From the NCBI RefSeq assembly GCF_000238375.3, contig NZ_AHBZ03000014.1, forward strand, positions 620,001 to 684,000: a DNA stretch of 64,000 bases, given 5' to 3'. Positions 28,486 to 37,812 of the stretch are shown here, one piece after another (positions within the stretch are counted from its first letter, which is position 1; each line of letters begins with the position of its first letter). The position numbers and the translations under genes are program-made. The notes under the pieces are model-generated. The model did not search any database. It was not told where the DNA came from and worked only from the letters and a program-made list of their open reading frames with translations. This DNA is from Pseudoalteromonas citrea (GTDB lineage Bacteria; Pseudomonadota; Gammaproteobacteria; Enterobacterales; Alteromonadaceae).

Positions 28486-30227
28486 TAAATCTCTGGACCT
28501 ATTACTATGCTTAATCGCGTGCTCTTACTTGCTTTACTCAACCCCCATGCATGGTCGAGCCTAATCGGGCCTATAGGCGTGATATAACGAATACCAAAAC
28601 CGCCTCCAACAGACCAGTCACTCAAAGCTTTATTATCAACGGCGCCGGCATCGATAAATACCGCTGCACGCCAATTAGGTAAAAACTGATAATTGTATTC
28701 CGCTGCAGTTGTCACCATGTATTTTCCACCCAGAAGTTCGCCTTGCTCATCACGGGGTGCAACACTTTGATAAGCAAACCCTCTGATACTTTGATCGCCC
28801 CCTGCAAAAAAACGCATATTAAATGGCACTGCCTCAATCTCATCCGCAATAATGGCGCCTAAATCAACCCTCGCAAAAAACAAATGCCGCGCTTTGTAAC
28901 TTCTTAACCAAGCATTTTTCCAATTCACTTTTACCAACGATGTTGATGAGATCAGCGCTTTACTAGCAACTTCAACTGAAAAGAGTTGTTCATTTCCCCA
29001 GTAAGGTAGTGCACCGCCTTTAGAGTGTTTCTTCGCATAGCTCACACCAGGAAGTAACATCTCGGTTTTTTCAGGCCATAAATTATCTACAGCTACTCCG
29101 CGCTGAGTCGTTTGGTGCTCTCTTTTTATAAACGCAGTACGTACCCAGTCGTCATCAGTCAGCCACTGCCGCTGTAGCTGTATATTCCAAATTTTTGTTT
29201 CTACATTATCGGTTACTTGATCTTGAAATTGATAGCCACCGAGTACACGCCAAACATCATCATTGGGATTGCTCACAGGGATCGTATAACTGGCCGTAAT
29301 ATCTTGCTGCTGCTCTGACAAAGAGAGGTTACTTTCAATAAAGTGCCCCTGCTCACTCACCCATGGCTTTGACCATTTAAAACGCCCTCTAGCACCCAGG
29401 TCGGTACTGTAACCACCACCGACCTCATAACTATTAGCTGGCTTTTCATAGACATCAACACGGATGGGTACCAGCCCATTTTCACGCTCTTTTAATAATG
29501 GATATACTTTTATGGCAGAAAAATAAGGCGTCGCATTCAGCGATAAATTGAAGTCTGACAACAGGTCCGCTTGATAAAACGCATTATATTGAAACGGTGC
29601 TAACTGGCGAATATACGTTTTCGCTTTAACGTCTGTATTCATTACTATGCCACCAAAGCGATACCGAACACCCGCCTCTATGCGCAAAACAACACTTGCC
29701 TGTTGTCGTTTTTTATTAACCCTTAGCTGACTATCAATCCATCTAAAATCAAAATACCCCCTAGCGAGTAATGCACTTTCTAGTTGTGCTTTGGTCTTTT
29801 GGTACAGATCATGGCGAACTGGGTCATCGAGTTTAATAGGTACATTCAGCACCAACTCATCTATAAATGGATCGGCTTCACTGCGCATCAGTACATCAAT
29901 ATCAATGGCATTCCACTTTAAGCGCTCCTGAACAGCTATATCGACTTGCAGTGTTTGTTGATGATCCGTTAAGGTTAATTCAATCTTACTGTTATAATAC
30001 CCAAATGCTTGTAACGCGGATTCAACGTCCTTACGTGCAATCGCATGATCTGCAACACTAAATCGCCGTTTTAGAAATGGCTGTAGAAAACCAGAAACAT
30101 TTTGCGCCACCGCGCCTTCCACACCTTGTATTTTAAGTGTTTCAAGTTGCACATTGGTTTGGGCATTAAGGAAGTGACTCCAAAGTGCTGCAACCAGAAA
30201 AATACACCCGAAAAGTCGCTTTGACAC
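28485..30227 (-). CDS. tamA: Outer-membrane assembly protein TamA (Omp85 family)
   Basis: About 580 residues: signal peptide SKRLFGCIFLVAALWSHFLNA, three POTRA domains (roughly residues 25-260), and an Omp85 barrel with the conserved GGGFGIRYITPIGPIRLD of the surface-antigen domain and a VRF-like AGGDQSIRGFAYQS loop. I choose GTG 30227 because it gives a clean signal peptide; ATG 30272 would add 15 residues ahead of it. It heads the operon tamA-tamB-SBP-cyclophilin. Confidence 0.93.
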   Translation of the reverse strand: MSKRLFGCIFLVAALWSHFLNAQTNVQLETLKIQGVEGAVAQNVSGFLQPFLKRRFSVADHAIARKDVESALQAFGYYNSKIELTLTDHQQTLQVDIAVQERLKWNAIDIDVLMRSEADPFIDELVLNVPIKLDDPVRHDLYQKTKAQLESALLARGYFDFRWIDSQLRVNKKRQQASVVLRIEAGVRYRFGGIVMNTDVKAKTYIRQLAPFQYNAFYQADLLSDFNLSLNATPYFSAIKVYPLLKERENGLVPIRVDVYEKPANSYEVGGGYSTDLGARGRFKWSKPWVSEQGHFIESNLSLSEQQQDITASYTIPVSNPNDDVWRVLGGYQFQDQVTDNVETKIWNIQLQRQWLTDDDWVRTAFIKREHQTTQRGVAVDNLWPEKTEMLLPGVSYAKKHSKGGALPYWGNEQLFSVEVASKALISSTSLVKVNWKNAWLRSYKARHLFFARVDLGAIIADEIEAVPFNMRFFAGGDQSIRGFAYQSVAPRDEQGELLGGKYMVTTAAEYNYQFLPNWRAAVFIDAGAVDNKALSDWSVGGGFGIRYITPIGPIRLDHAWGLSKASKSTRLSIVIGPEI

Positions 30228-30392
30228 TTGGTTGAATGCTCTTATCTTATAATTAAAAAGCAATACTAACATATGATATATCAACCCCCCATGAACAATC
30301 TCAAGACCAATCTTTTAAAATTTATCAATCCCCCTTTTTATTTGATTGCGGATCACCGACAATACCTATAATTAGTTTAAGCGGATAAAAAC

Positions 30393-30722
30393 ATGCAGTT
30401 TCCAGATGATGACAATGGCCAGCTCCTTAATGAAATAGCAGAAGCCGGTGTTGACCTAAGCCAACTTCATAATGTTGATTTCTTCATATTATTTGAGCAA
30501 AAGCCGCAAGCTGAAAAGTTTGCACATGCCATTGCAGAAGATGAATTAGCACCTGATACCGAATTACAACAATGTCCTGATACGGGCGTTTGGGAAGTGG
30601 TTACGACAGTTAAAATGGTACCGGTCCACGAGTTACTCGGTCAAACTGAACAGTATATAGAAAGTATTGCCAATACCCATGAAGGGTATGGCGACGGCTG
30701 GGGTATTATGGCACCAGAATAA
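30393..30722 (+). CDS. RraB-like protein (regulator of ribonuclease E family)
   Basis: 109 residues with the RraB fold pattern: acidic overall, an early D-L-S-Q-L helix, a central FEQKPQAEKFAHAIAEDEL, and the conserved ending YGDGWGIMAPE (RraB has YDGWG). RraB binds and dampens RNase E. The protein lacks the long acidic tail of E. coli RraB, so it may be a shorter relative rather than the orthologue. Divergent from tamA; it converges with radD 41 nt downstream. Confidence 0.82.
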   Translation: MQFPDDDNGQLLNEIAEAGVDLSQLHNVDFFILFEQKPQAEKFAHAIAEDELAPDTELQQCPDTGVWEVVTTVKMVPVHELLGQTEQYIESIANTHEGYGDGWGIMAPE

Positions 30723-30763
30723 ATATCAAAGCTGCACGGATGCAGCTTTGACTAACCATATCC

Positions 30764-32503
30764 CTATGACTTATCCGCTTTGCGATAACTTCCTTCATAA
30801 TCAAACAGCTTCTGAGCAACCTGCCAGCCATACTTTTTGTGCTGTTTCGCAATAACAAAATCTGGCGCACGTAATAGATGTCCTACAGCAACTACTTGTT
30901 CCGCTGAATTCCACGTGACCTTGTCAACATGCCCCTGCACCCGATAACTATAAAAGCGATGAAATACAAAACGACTTTTTTTATTCGAAAAATCAAAAAC
31001 CTCATCACAACTGGCGCCATCCTCATCAAAGTAGCTTACTTTAATCAGCTGATCTTTTACTAATGAGACCGATAAACCAGAACACCGCAACACCATCGCA
31101 TTTTTTAAGTTAAGCGCTGCCCGCAATTTATCATCTGGATCAGCCATAATAGCGCCACACTGATTGCATTGCCGTGCAGCTATATCATTTTCAGCACCAC
31201 ATTCGTCACATTCTTTAAACTTAAATCTAAAATCACACTGCTGTTGAGATTGCCCATCATCTAGTAACCCTTGGCAACGCCTGCCATAATGTTCGATTAT
31301 CTGCCCGTCATCACTGAGCTTTCCCCAAAAAACATTGGCAAAGCCACAGCCTGGACACAAAACTTGGACTGGTTCACTGTCAGAATTTGGTTTCTTCTCA
31401 CCGACTTCGGGATGATAAAGATTAAAATCATTTCCAGCATAATCTAAAATAATACAATCTTCTTTGTTTTCAGAGAGCCTCAAACCTCGACCAACGATTT
31501 GCTGGTATAAGCTAACTGACTCTGTTGGCCTTAAAATAGCAATTAAGTCCACATGTGGAGCATCAAAGCCTGTAGTTAATACAGAAACATTTATTAAGTA
31601 TTTAATTTTCTTTTCTTTAAAATCTTTAATTATTTCATCACGTTTTATATTTTCTGTATCACCAATAATTAACCTTGTATTATTTTCTGGTAAATAACCT
31701 GTTATTTCTTTTGCATGCATAACTGTTGCTGCAAATATCATCACCCCTAATCTACTTTCACTTTTTTCGATTATGTGATCAATTATACTTTTGGTTGCTC
31801 TAGTTTGCTCAGATAAGAGCTTATTCATATCTTTTTCTGAATAATTTCCAAATGTATTAGTAATTAAAGAAGAAAAATCGTAATTGGTTGTTGCAGGGTC
31901 AATTTCATTTGGTGGTGTTAAATACCCATTTTGGATCATATACCTCAATGGTAGCTCATATATACATCGCTTAAAGGGTGACTCTAAGCTGCCACGAATA
32001 AATCCATGATAATGTTGATAGTAAATCCAACCCATGCCCAACCGATAAGGCGTTGCAGTTAAACCTAATATCTTTAAATTCGGGTTGTGTTTTCTTAATT
32101 GGTTTATAACTTGTTGATACTGGCTATCTTGATTTTCACTCACACGATGACATTCATCGATGATTATCAAGGAATAAAAGCTTTGAAGCTGCTCTAGATT
32201 GCGAGCAATAGATTGAACGCTTGCAAAGGTTACTTGCTCTGACAATGACTTCTCTTTCAACCCTGCAGAGAACAAGCTCGCCTTAAGACCAAAGCTGGTA
32301 TATTTTTGCGCGTTCTGCTCTACGAGCTCTTTGACGTGTGCTAAGACCAGTATTTTATGTTTTGCTAATCGAGCGAGCTCGGCAATCACTAGGCTTTTTC
32401 CTGCACCAGTAGGGAGGATAATTACCGCGGCGTCATTACATTTTTTAAAGTGGGATATCGTATTATGAACTGCATCTCGTTGGTAGGGTCTAAGGGTGTA
32501 AAT
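30764..32503 (-). CDS. radD: RadD-type DEAD/DEAH helicase with no ordinary start codon
   Basis: Superfamily 2 ATPase acting in DNA repair with RecA (E. coli RadD/YejH). The reading frame contains Q-motif-like YTLRPYQRDAVH, Walker A LPTGAGKS, IIDECHR, ATPYR, VLTTGFDAPHVD and QQIVGRGLR, then RadD's zinc-cysteine cluster (CPGCGF, CDECGAEN, CNQCGA). Usual gene calling would start at GTG 32389, which loses Walker A. Upstream the frame is open to a TAA at 32519-32521 with no ATG, GTG or TTG before the Q-motif. I propose ATT 32503 (GGAAG 4 nt upstream), one codon after where E. coli has its ATG; CTG 32518 is the alternative. It lies directly behind the hns terminator. Confidence 0.85.
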   Translation of the reverse strand: MYTLRPYQRDAVHNTISHFKKCNDAAVIILPTGAGKSLVIAELARLAKHKILVLAHVKELVEQNAQKYTSFGLKASLFSAGLKEKSLSEQVTFASVQSIARNLEQLQSFYSLIIIDECHRVSENQDSQYQQVINQLRKHNPNLKILGLTATPYRLGMGWIYYQHYHGFIRGSLESPFKRCIYELPLRYMIQNGYLTPPNEIDPATTNYDFSSLITNTFGNYSEKDMNKLLSEQTRATKSIIDHIIEKSESRLGVMIFAATVMHAKEITGYLPENNTRLIIGDTENIKRDEIIKDFKEKKIKYLINVSVLTTGFDAPHVDLIAILRPTESVSLYQQIVGRGLRLSENKEDCIILDYAGNDFNLYHPEVGEKKPNSDSEPVQVLCPGCGFANVFWGKLSDDGQIIEHYGRRCQGLLDDGQSQQQCDFRFKFKECDECGAENDIAARQCNQCGAIMADPDDKLRAALNLKNAMVLRCSGLSVSLVKDQLIKVSYFDEDGASCDEVFDFSNKKSRFVFHRFYSYRVQGHVDKVTWNSAEQVVAVGHLLRAPDFVIAKQHKKYGWQVAQKLFDYEGSYRKADKS

Positions 32504-32530
32504 AGGTCTTCCAAACAGTTAGAGGCTTAT

Positions 32531-32561
32531 AAAAAATAAACGCCCGCAATTAAAGCGAGCG
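32531..32561 (-). terminator. Intrinsic terminator of the H-NS-like gene
   Basis: On the minus strand CGCTCGC pairs with GCGGGCG (one G.U) around TTTAATT, followed by a ten-base TTTATTTTTT run. radD starts only about 28 nt further on. Confidence 0.85.
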
Positions 32562-32586
32562 TAGAAGATAATATAGCTCAGCTAAA

Positions 32587-32892
32587 TTAGATCGTATAGT
32601 CGTCTAAATTAACATCAGCAAAAGCTTTTGGTGTTTTACCACGGCCAGTCCATTCAAAAACTTGCCCATCTTTTTCTATACGATATTTTGCTTTTACTTT
32701 TGCGCGCTTGTCCGATTGAGCGCCACCGACTAAATCTTCAAGGGTTAACCCTTTTTCCTTGATAAGTGCTAATACTTCGTCTTTTACTTGCTGTTGTTCA
32801 CGTTGACTATCGAGAGCTTCGTTGATTAATTCAGCAGCTTTCTCTAGTTCGTTAAAACTTGCAGACTTAATAAAAGATTTAATTTCACGCAT
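32587..32892 (-). CDS. H-NS-family nucleoid protein, short form
   Basis: 101 residues with a helical N-terminal half (IKSFIKSASFNELEKAAELINEALDSQREQQQ, coiled-coil oligomerisation) and the C-terminal DNA-binding motif KYRIEKDGQVFEWTGRGKTPKAF, including the T-G-R-G core that inserts in the minor groove of AT-rich DNA. It is about 35 residues shorter than E. coli H-NS. The N-terminal dimerisation unit seems reduced, so it could be a silencing protein or a modulator of a longer H-NS elsewhere. AAGAGAA site before the ATG; terminator follows. Confidence 0.88.
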   Translation of the reverse strand: MREIKSFIKSASFNELEKAAELINEALDSQREQQQVKDEVLALIKEKGLTLEDLVGGAQSDKRAKVKAKYRIEKDGQVFEWTGRGKTPKAFADVNLDDYTI

Positions 32893-33100
32893 TGGCAGTT
32901 CTCTTGTATTGATAAGGATATAAAATTACCTACAAAAGGTAATATATTAATCAGATATAAACATTTACTGATCTACCTATTATTTTTACATATAAAAATA
33001 ATAAAGCAAATAATTATAAGGAATTTTATATAATAAGAATATTTAAGAGGAGAAAATCAGATAAAGGAGTAACAGGGCTGTTACTCCTATTAAAGCAGGC

Positions 33101-33310
33101 TTATACAGCAACTACGTTTTCAGCTTCTGGACCTTTTTTGCCTTGCTTAACGTCAAAAGACACAGCTTGGCCATCAGTCAGAGTACGGAAACCGTCACCA
33201 GAAATAGCGCTGAAGTGTACGAACACGTCAGGACCATTTTCTTGTTCAATAAAACCAAAACCTTTAGATTCATTGAAAAACTTTACTTTACCTGTTTTAG
33301 AAGTAGACAT
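33101..33310 (-). CDS. Cold-shock protein CspA family
   Basis: 69-residue OB-fold RNA-binding protein. RNP1 KGFGFIEQ is at 15-22 and RNP2 VFVHFS at 29-34; ends in [13 protein letters not shown] with an AGGA site about 10 nt upstream. Whether it is cold-induced or constitutive cannot be told; the gene-free leader of about 320 bases upstream fits the long 5' UTR of cold-shock genes. Confidence 0.95.
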   Translation of the reverse strand: MSTSKTGKVKFFNESKGFGFIEQENGPDVFVHFSAISGDGFRTLTDGQAVSFDVKQGKKGPEAENVVAV

Positions 33311-33586
33311 ACCTATTATTCCTGTAGATCAAATCAAAATTAACACTTGCCAATATGGCTTCCTCCCTGAGTTTGCTTATCAACACATCGGAATAATAAA
33401 TACAGCAGATCATACTAATGCTACCAATCGTAAGTACCTAATCGGTAAGTACAAGTACATTATTCTTTACCGCAACTTTTACATCCATTGAATTGCAAAA
33501 ACTCAAAGCATTAGTAGCCTAACATAGAAACTAGGTTTCTGTACAAACCAAGGCTCATTAATTCTGTAAATATTACCCAAAAACAT
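33311..33586 (-). promoter_or_regulatory. Leader region of the cold-shock gene
   Basis: The pyrC-csp gap of about 320 bases has no gene. The part next to the csp start is probably its 5' UTR. I found no classical cold-box sequence that I would defend, and no clear promoter. Confidence 0.35.
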
Positions 33587-33617
33587 AAAAAAAGCGCACG
33601 ATATCAGTGCGCTTTTT
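33587..33617 (-). terminator. Intrinsic terminator of pyrC
   Basis: On the minus strand GCGCAC pairs with GTGCGC around TGATATC, followed by a T-run; the A-run on the other side could also let it act from the left. Confidence 0.88.
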
Positions 33618-33633
33618 ATATCGAGTCAAACTC

Positions 33634-34677
33634 TTACTCTGTCACTAACCAGTCAATCATATCGCCAGCTTTAATCGGCACGACGTCAGTGCCACCTAAT
33701 GGATAACTGTCTGGTACTTTCCATGGTGATTTTTTCATGGTGATGGTATCAGTATTGCGTGGTAAGTTGTAAAAATCAGGTCCAAAATGGCTTGCAAACC
33801 CTTCTAACTTATCCAAGGCATCAACTTCTTCAAATGCTTCAGCATACAGCTCTAATGCTGCGTGGGCTGTGTAGGCGCCAGCACAGCCGCATGCGGCTTC
33901 CTTCTTATCTTTGGCATGCGGTGCAGAGTCTGTGCCTAAAAAGAACTTTTTACTGCCACTGGTAGCGGCTTCAATAAGCGCTTGTTGATGAGTATTACGC
34001 TTTAATATTGGTAGACAGTAATAGTGTGGTCTGATCCCACCCGCTAGCATATGATTGCGGTTGTACAGTAAGTGATGGGCCGTTATGGTTGCTGCCACAT
34101 TATCAGAGGCCCCTTTAACAAACTCGACTGCGTCTTGAGTGGTAATATGCTCTAACACTACTTTTAAGTTTGGAAAAGTATCAACTATTTTAGAAAGCTT
34201 TGTTTCAATGAAGACTTTTTCTCTGTCGAAAATATCAATAGACGAGTCTGTAACTTCACCGTGTACCAATAAAAGCATGCCAACTTCTTCCATTGCTTCA
34301 AGCGCTGGATAGACGTTTTCAATATCAGTCACACCTGAGTCAGAGTTAGTTGTTGCGCCAGCCGGGTAAAGCTTCGCCGCAACAATATGCCCTGTCGCTT
34401 TGGCTTTTTTTATCTCTTCTGGTGTTGTTTTATCAGTAAGATACAGCACCATTAGTGGTTTAAAATTACCTTGTGGCTCAGCGGCTAGAATTCGCTCTCG
34501 GTAAGAAAGCGCAGTTTCGGTGCATGTCGCAGGCGGTACCAAATTAGGCATGATGATTGCGCGCCCCATATAGCGGCTAATATCACGAACGGTATCTTTT
34601 AACTGTACGCCATCGCGTAAATGAACATGCCAATCATCTGGGCGAGTAATAGTGAGGGTCGTTACTGTGCTAGTCAT
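33634..34677 (-). CDS. pyrC: Dihydroorotase
   Basis: 347-residue zinc amidohydrolase of pyrimidine biosynthesis, converting carbamoyl-aspartate to dihydroorotate. Visible: HVHLRDG (first two His ligands), [16 protein letters not shown] with the lysine that becomes carboxylated, LVHGEV, LEHITT and [10 protein letters not shown] 34677 gives [10 protein letters not shown], equal to the E. coli length; an in-frame ATG 11 codons upstream is unlikely. AAGAGCA precedes the start. Single gene. Confidence 0.96.
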   Translation of the reverse strand: MTSTVTTLTITRPDDWHVHLRDGVQLKDTVRDISRYMGRAIIMPNLVPPATCTETALSYRERILAAEPQGNFKPLMVLYLTDKTTPEEIKKAKATGHIVAAKLYPAGATTNSDSGVTDIENVYPALEAMEEVGMLLLVHGEVTDSSIDIFDREKVFIETKLSKIVDTFPNLKVVLEHITTQDAVEFVKGASDNVAATITAHHLLYNRNHMLAGGIRPHYYCLPILKRNTHQQALIEAATSGSKKFFLGTDSAPHAKDKKEAACGCAGAYTAHAALELYAEAFEEVDALDKLEGFASHFGPDFYNLPRNTDTITMKKSPWKVPDSYPLGGTDVVPIKAGDMIDWLVTE

Positions 34678-34868
34678 TGCTCTTTTCCACTGCTGAATTT
34701 GCCCGATCATAGGCAGTTAAAGGCCGTTAGTAAAGTATTTCGCATGGTGTTTAGACAAAGATGACAAACTGTTTGCATTGTTTTACACCTACCAATGTTT
34801 TTTATTTGAAATAATATGTTGTTTCATTCTTAAGTACGTTAAGTTATGCACACTCTCAAATATGAGTG

Positions 34869-37250
34869 ATGAGCATGCTTTCACAAAAAAAACTAGAATC
34901 AAAAACCGAACAGCTCAGCATCATCAACCAATTCTCTTCATCTTTGCTGCAAATTACTCAGTTGGATGAACTGTTTGATTATGTGACATCGCAGGTAGTG
35001 AGCCGATTGGGGTTTGTTGACTGTGTTATTTACTTAGCTGATGAACACAATGAATATTTAGAAGAAGTAGCCAGCATGGGCCTATCAAGCCAAAATGCAA
35101 ACTACCAAGTTATTCAAACTCGTATTCCGATTGCTCAAGGCATCACCGGATATGTTGCTAGAACACAAACTGCGTTCGTATCTGCTGACTTATCTAATGA
35201 GCCGAGATATATTGCAGACTCCCGTCCTGCTTTATCTGAATTATGTGTTCCTTTAGTATATAAAGAGCAACTTCTTGGAGTCATTGACTGTGAACACCCT
35301 GAGCCAAATTACTTTACTGATGGGCATTTGCAGATCCTCTCAACAGTCGCACATTTGCTCAGCGCTAAAATTAATCAAGTTCGAACGCTTAATCACCTAA
35401 CACAAACTGTTGATCAACTTAATCAGGCGCAACAATTAGAAAAATCGCTACTTAAAATTGCTAATATTGCCTATAAATCTCAAGAATTAGATGCATTTTA
35501 TGATGATATTTACACCATTATAAATAGTCAGTTACCAGCAGAAAACTTTTTTATTGGCCTATATGATAAGCACGCTGATTTATTAGAAATAAATTACTTA
35601 GTGGAAAATGAAACTAGATGTAATGCCTCACAAAAGATTGTTAAAGCGCAATTAAAAGACACCGCCTCTTACTATATTATCAGTAACTCAAGGCCATTAT
35701 TATGTGATCATGTCGACTTTGAAAGGCATATTGCACAGGGGCATTTTAAAATGATCGGCCGCTCTCCAACATCATGGTTAGGCGTGCCTTTTACTGTTAA
35801 CGAGCAATACCAAGGGGTGATTGTGATGCAGAGCTATCATGATCACAAAGCATTTAACCGCCACCATTTAGCAATTTTGACTTACATTAGCAGACAAGTA
35901 AGTATGGCCATTGATCGTCAATTATCACGCCAAGCGCTTGAGCATAGAGCGCTTCATGACGAGCTAACCGGGTTGGCTAATCGCTACCTTTTATTAGAGC
36001 GCGTGAAACATGCCATTTTATCTCATGAACGGTCACAGCAAAAGAAACTACATTGTTTGCTCTATTTGGATTTAGATCGCTTTAAAAGCATCAATGATGC
36101 ACTAGGCCATGATGTAGGTGATCACTTTCTGGTGGCGATAGTTAATGTTATCAAAGGCAGCATTCGACGCACTGACACCTTTGCACGACTAGGTGGAGAT
36201 GAATTTGCGATTTTTATGGAAAATGTGCAAGATAAGCAACAAGTGGATATTGCGCTAGAGCGTATTAACAACGCCATTGCCAAACCTCTCCAGATAGACG
36301 GACATATATTACAAGCATCAGGCAGTATTGGCGTCGCATTTACCAGTGATGCAACTGACAATGCAATTACATTATTACAACAAGCTGATGCAGCCATGTA
36401 TGAAGCTAAATCTTCTGGTAGAGGCCGGGTTCGCTACTTTAATAATGCTATGCGTAAAAAGCTTAAACGCCAAGCAGATATAGAGAATGACTTACAAAGA
36501 GGTATCAAAAACCATGAGTTTGAACTCTATTTTCAACCCATTTTTACACTTAACCAGCCTCATATAGTCAGCTTTGAGTCATTAGTTCGCTGGCATCATC
36601 CAAGCGCTGGACTTGTTCCCCCTGATGACTTTATTCCTATCGCAGAGCATACTGGGCAAATTATTGAGCTAGATTTGTACTTGCTCGACTTAGCTGCCGC
36701 ACAATTACAAACTTGGCGTCGTGCTGGACACCCAACAGTGAGAATAACCGTCAATGTTTCCTCTCGACATTTTGCCAGTTTAGATTTTGTTGAGTATATG
36801 CGCTCACTTTATATAAAATATCAATTACCAAACGGTACCCTGTGCCTTGAGATCACGGAGTCTGGGTTAATTGAAAATCTCACGCTGGCAACGCGTATTA
36901 TTCATGGCTTAGCGCCGCTTGGAGTGAAACTGTATCTTGATGATTTTGGCACTGGTTACTCCGCACTTGGGTATCTTCATCAACTCCCTATCCACACCTT
37001 AAAAATTGATAAAAGCTTTATCGACCAACTTACGCACAAAGAAAACCCTTTGGTTGATGCTATCTTATCTCTGGCGCAGTCACTCAAACTAAATGTCGTT
37101 GCTGAAGGTATTGAAAATCCAAAGCAATGGGCGCTGTTAAAAAGAAAAGGCTGCCAACTTGGTCAGGGTTACTTGGTCTCAAAACCACTGCCAGCCTCTC
37201 AAGCCATGGCTCTATTAATAAAGCATACTGACGTGGCACTGTCTATTTAA
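34869..37250 (+). CDS. Cyclic-di-GMP turnover protein: two GAF-like domains, GGDEF and EAL
   Basis: About 793 residues. First GAF domain around 20-170, a second GAF-like segment around 195-340, GGDEF at residues 442-446 and a C-terminal EAL domain. The diguanylate-cyclase site is intact (ARLGGDEFAIF). The phosphodiesterase motif reads ESL at residues 570-572 instead of EAL, which is tolerated in active enzymes; DDFGTGYSALGYL and AEGIE are intact, so both activities are possible. There is no transmembrane segment, so it is a soluble sensor. Start ATG 34869, with alternatives at 34866 (GTG) and 34875. Confidence 0.92.
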   Translation: MSMLSQKKLESKTEQLSIINQFSSSLLQITQLDELFDYVTSQVVSRLGFVDCVIYLADEHNEYLEEVASMGLSSQNANYQVIQTRIPIAQGITGYVARTQTAFVSADLSNEPRYIADSRPALSELCVPLVYKEQLLGVIDCEHPEPNYFTDGHLQILSTVAHLLSAKINQVRTLNHLTQTVDQLNQAQQLEKSLLKIANIAYKSQELDAFYDDIYTIINSQLPAENFFIGLYDKHADLLEINYLVENETRCNASQKIVKAQLKDTASYYIISNSRPLLCDHVDFERHIAQGHFKMIGRSPTSWLGVPFTVNEQYQGVIVMQSYHDHKAFNRHHLAILTYISRQVSMAIDRQLSRQALEHRALHDELTGLANRYLLLERVKHAILSHERSQQKKLHCLLYLDLDRFKSINDALGHDVGDHFLVAIVNVIKGSIRRTDTFARLGGDEFAIFMENVQDKQQVDIALERINNAIAKPLQIDGHILQASGSIGVAFTSDATDNAITLLQQADAAMYEAKSSGRGRVRYFNNAMRKKLKRQADIENDLQRGIKNHEFELYFQPIFTLNQPHIVSFESLVRWHHPSAGLVPPDDFIPIAEHTGQIIELDLYLLDLAAAQLQTWRRAGHPTVRITVNVSSRHFASLDFVEYMRSLYIKYQLPNGTLCLEITESGLIENLTLATRIIHGLAPLGVKLYLDDFGTGYSALGYLHQLPIHTLKIDKSFIDQLTHKENPLVDAILSLAQSLKLNVVAEGIENPKQWALLKRKGCQLGQGYLVSKPLPASQAMALLIKHTDVALSI

Positions 37251-37328
37251 TCACCTGCTAGTGTTTAGTCACGGAGTATCAAGATGCCAATAAAAGGTAC
37301 TTTGATACTCGAACACAGCTCAGATAAT

Positions 37329-37812
37329 TTAGCCTAATTCAATTCTCAATTCTTTCGCCGCTTTAACCATATTGCCAAGCGCCTCTCTAGTCTCTTCCCA
37401 GATTCGTGTTTTTAGACCGCAGTCTGGGTTGATCCATAAACGCTCAACGACCAACTTTTTTAACCGCTTTGTTAATGAGCGTTTTCATCCATTCAACTTT
37501 AGGCACATTCGGCGTGTGGATATCATAAACCCCAGGTCCAATCTCATTTGGGTAAGCAAAGTTTTCGAATGCATCCAGTAACGCCATATTAGAGCGAGCT
37601 GTTTTTATAGTAATAACATCTGCATCCATATCAGCAATAGCACCGATAATATCCTTAAACTCCACATAGCACATATGAGTATGAATTTGTCTCGTATCTA
37701 ACACACCACTTGCTGATACCCGAAATGCATAGGAAGCCCATTCGAGATATGTTTGCCATTGGCTTGCTTTTAATGGCATCCCTTCACGAAATGCGGGCCC
37801 ATCAATTTGGAT
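37329..37812 (-). pseudogene. metE: metE remnant (cobalamin-independent methionine synthase, last ~160 codons)
   Basis: Reading the minus strand from about 37812 gives [19 protein letters not shown], then HTHMCYVEF (Zn ligands His and Cys) and, after a frameshift near 37444, [14 protein letters not shown] (Zn ligand Cys) to the stop at 37329. The fragment aligns with the C-terminal sixth of MetE; the other 600 residues are absent from the window. The frameshift is a single-base-type shift, and an in-frame TAG lies just upstream of the homologous part. The glutamate ligand at Glu665 of E. coli is replaced by Lys (ITIKTARS). So this copy cannot be functional. Its regulator MetR remains next door. 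Confidence 0.88.

Noticed and set aside
32387-32389. GTG as start of the RadD gene
   Set aside because: Would remove the Q motif and Walker A, both of which are present in frame upstream.
33311-33586. Riboswitch or cold-box in the cold-shock leader
   Set aside because: No sequence or hairpin I could defend; only the leader's length hints at regulation.
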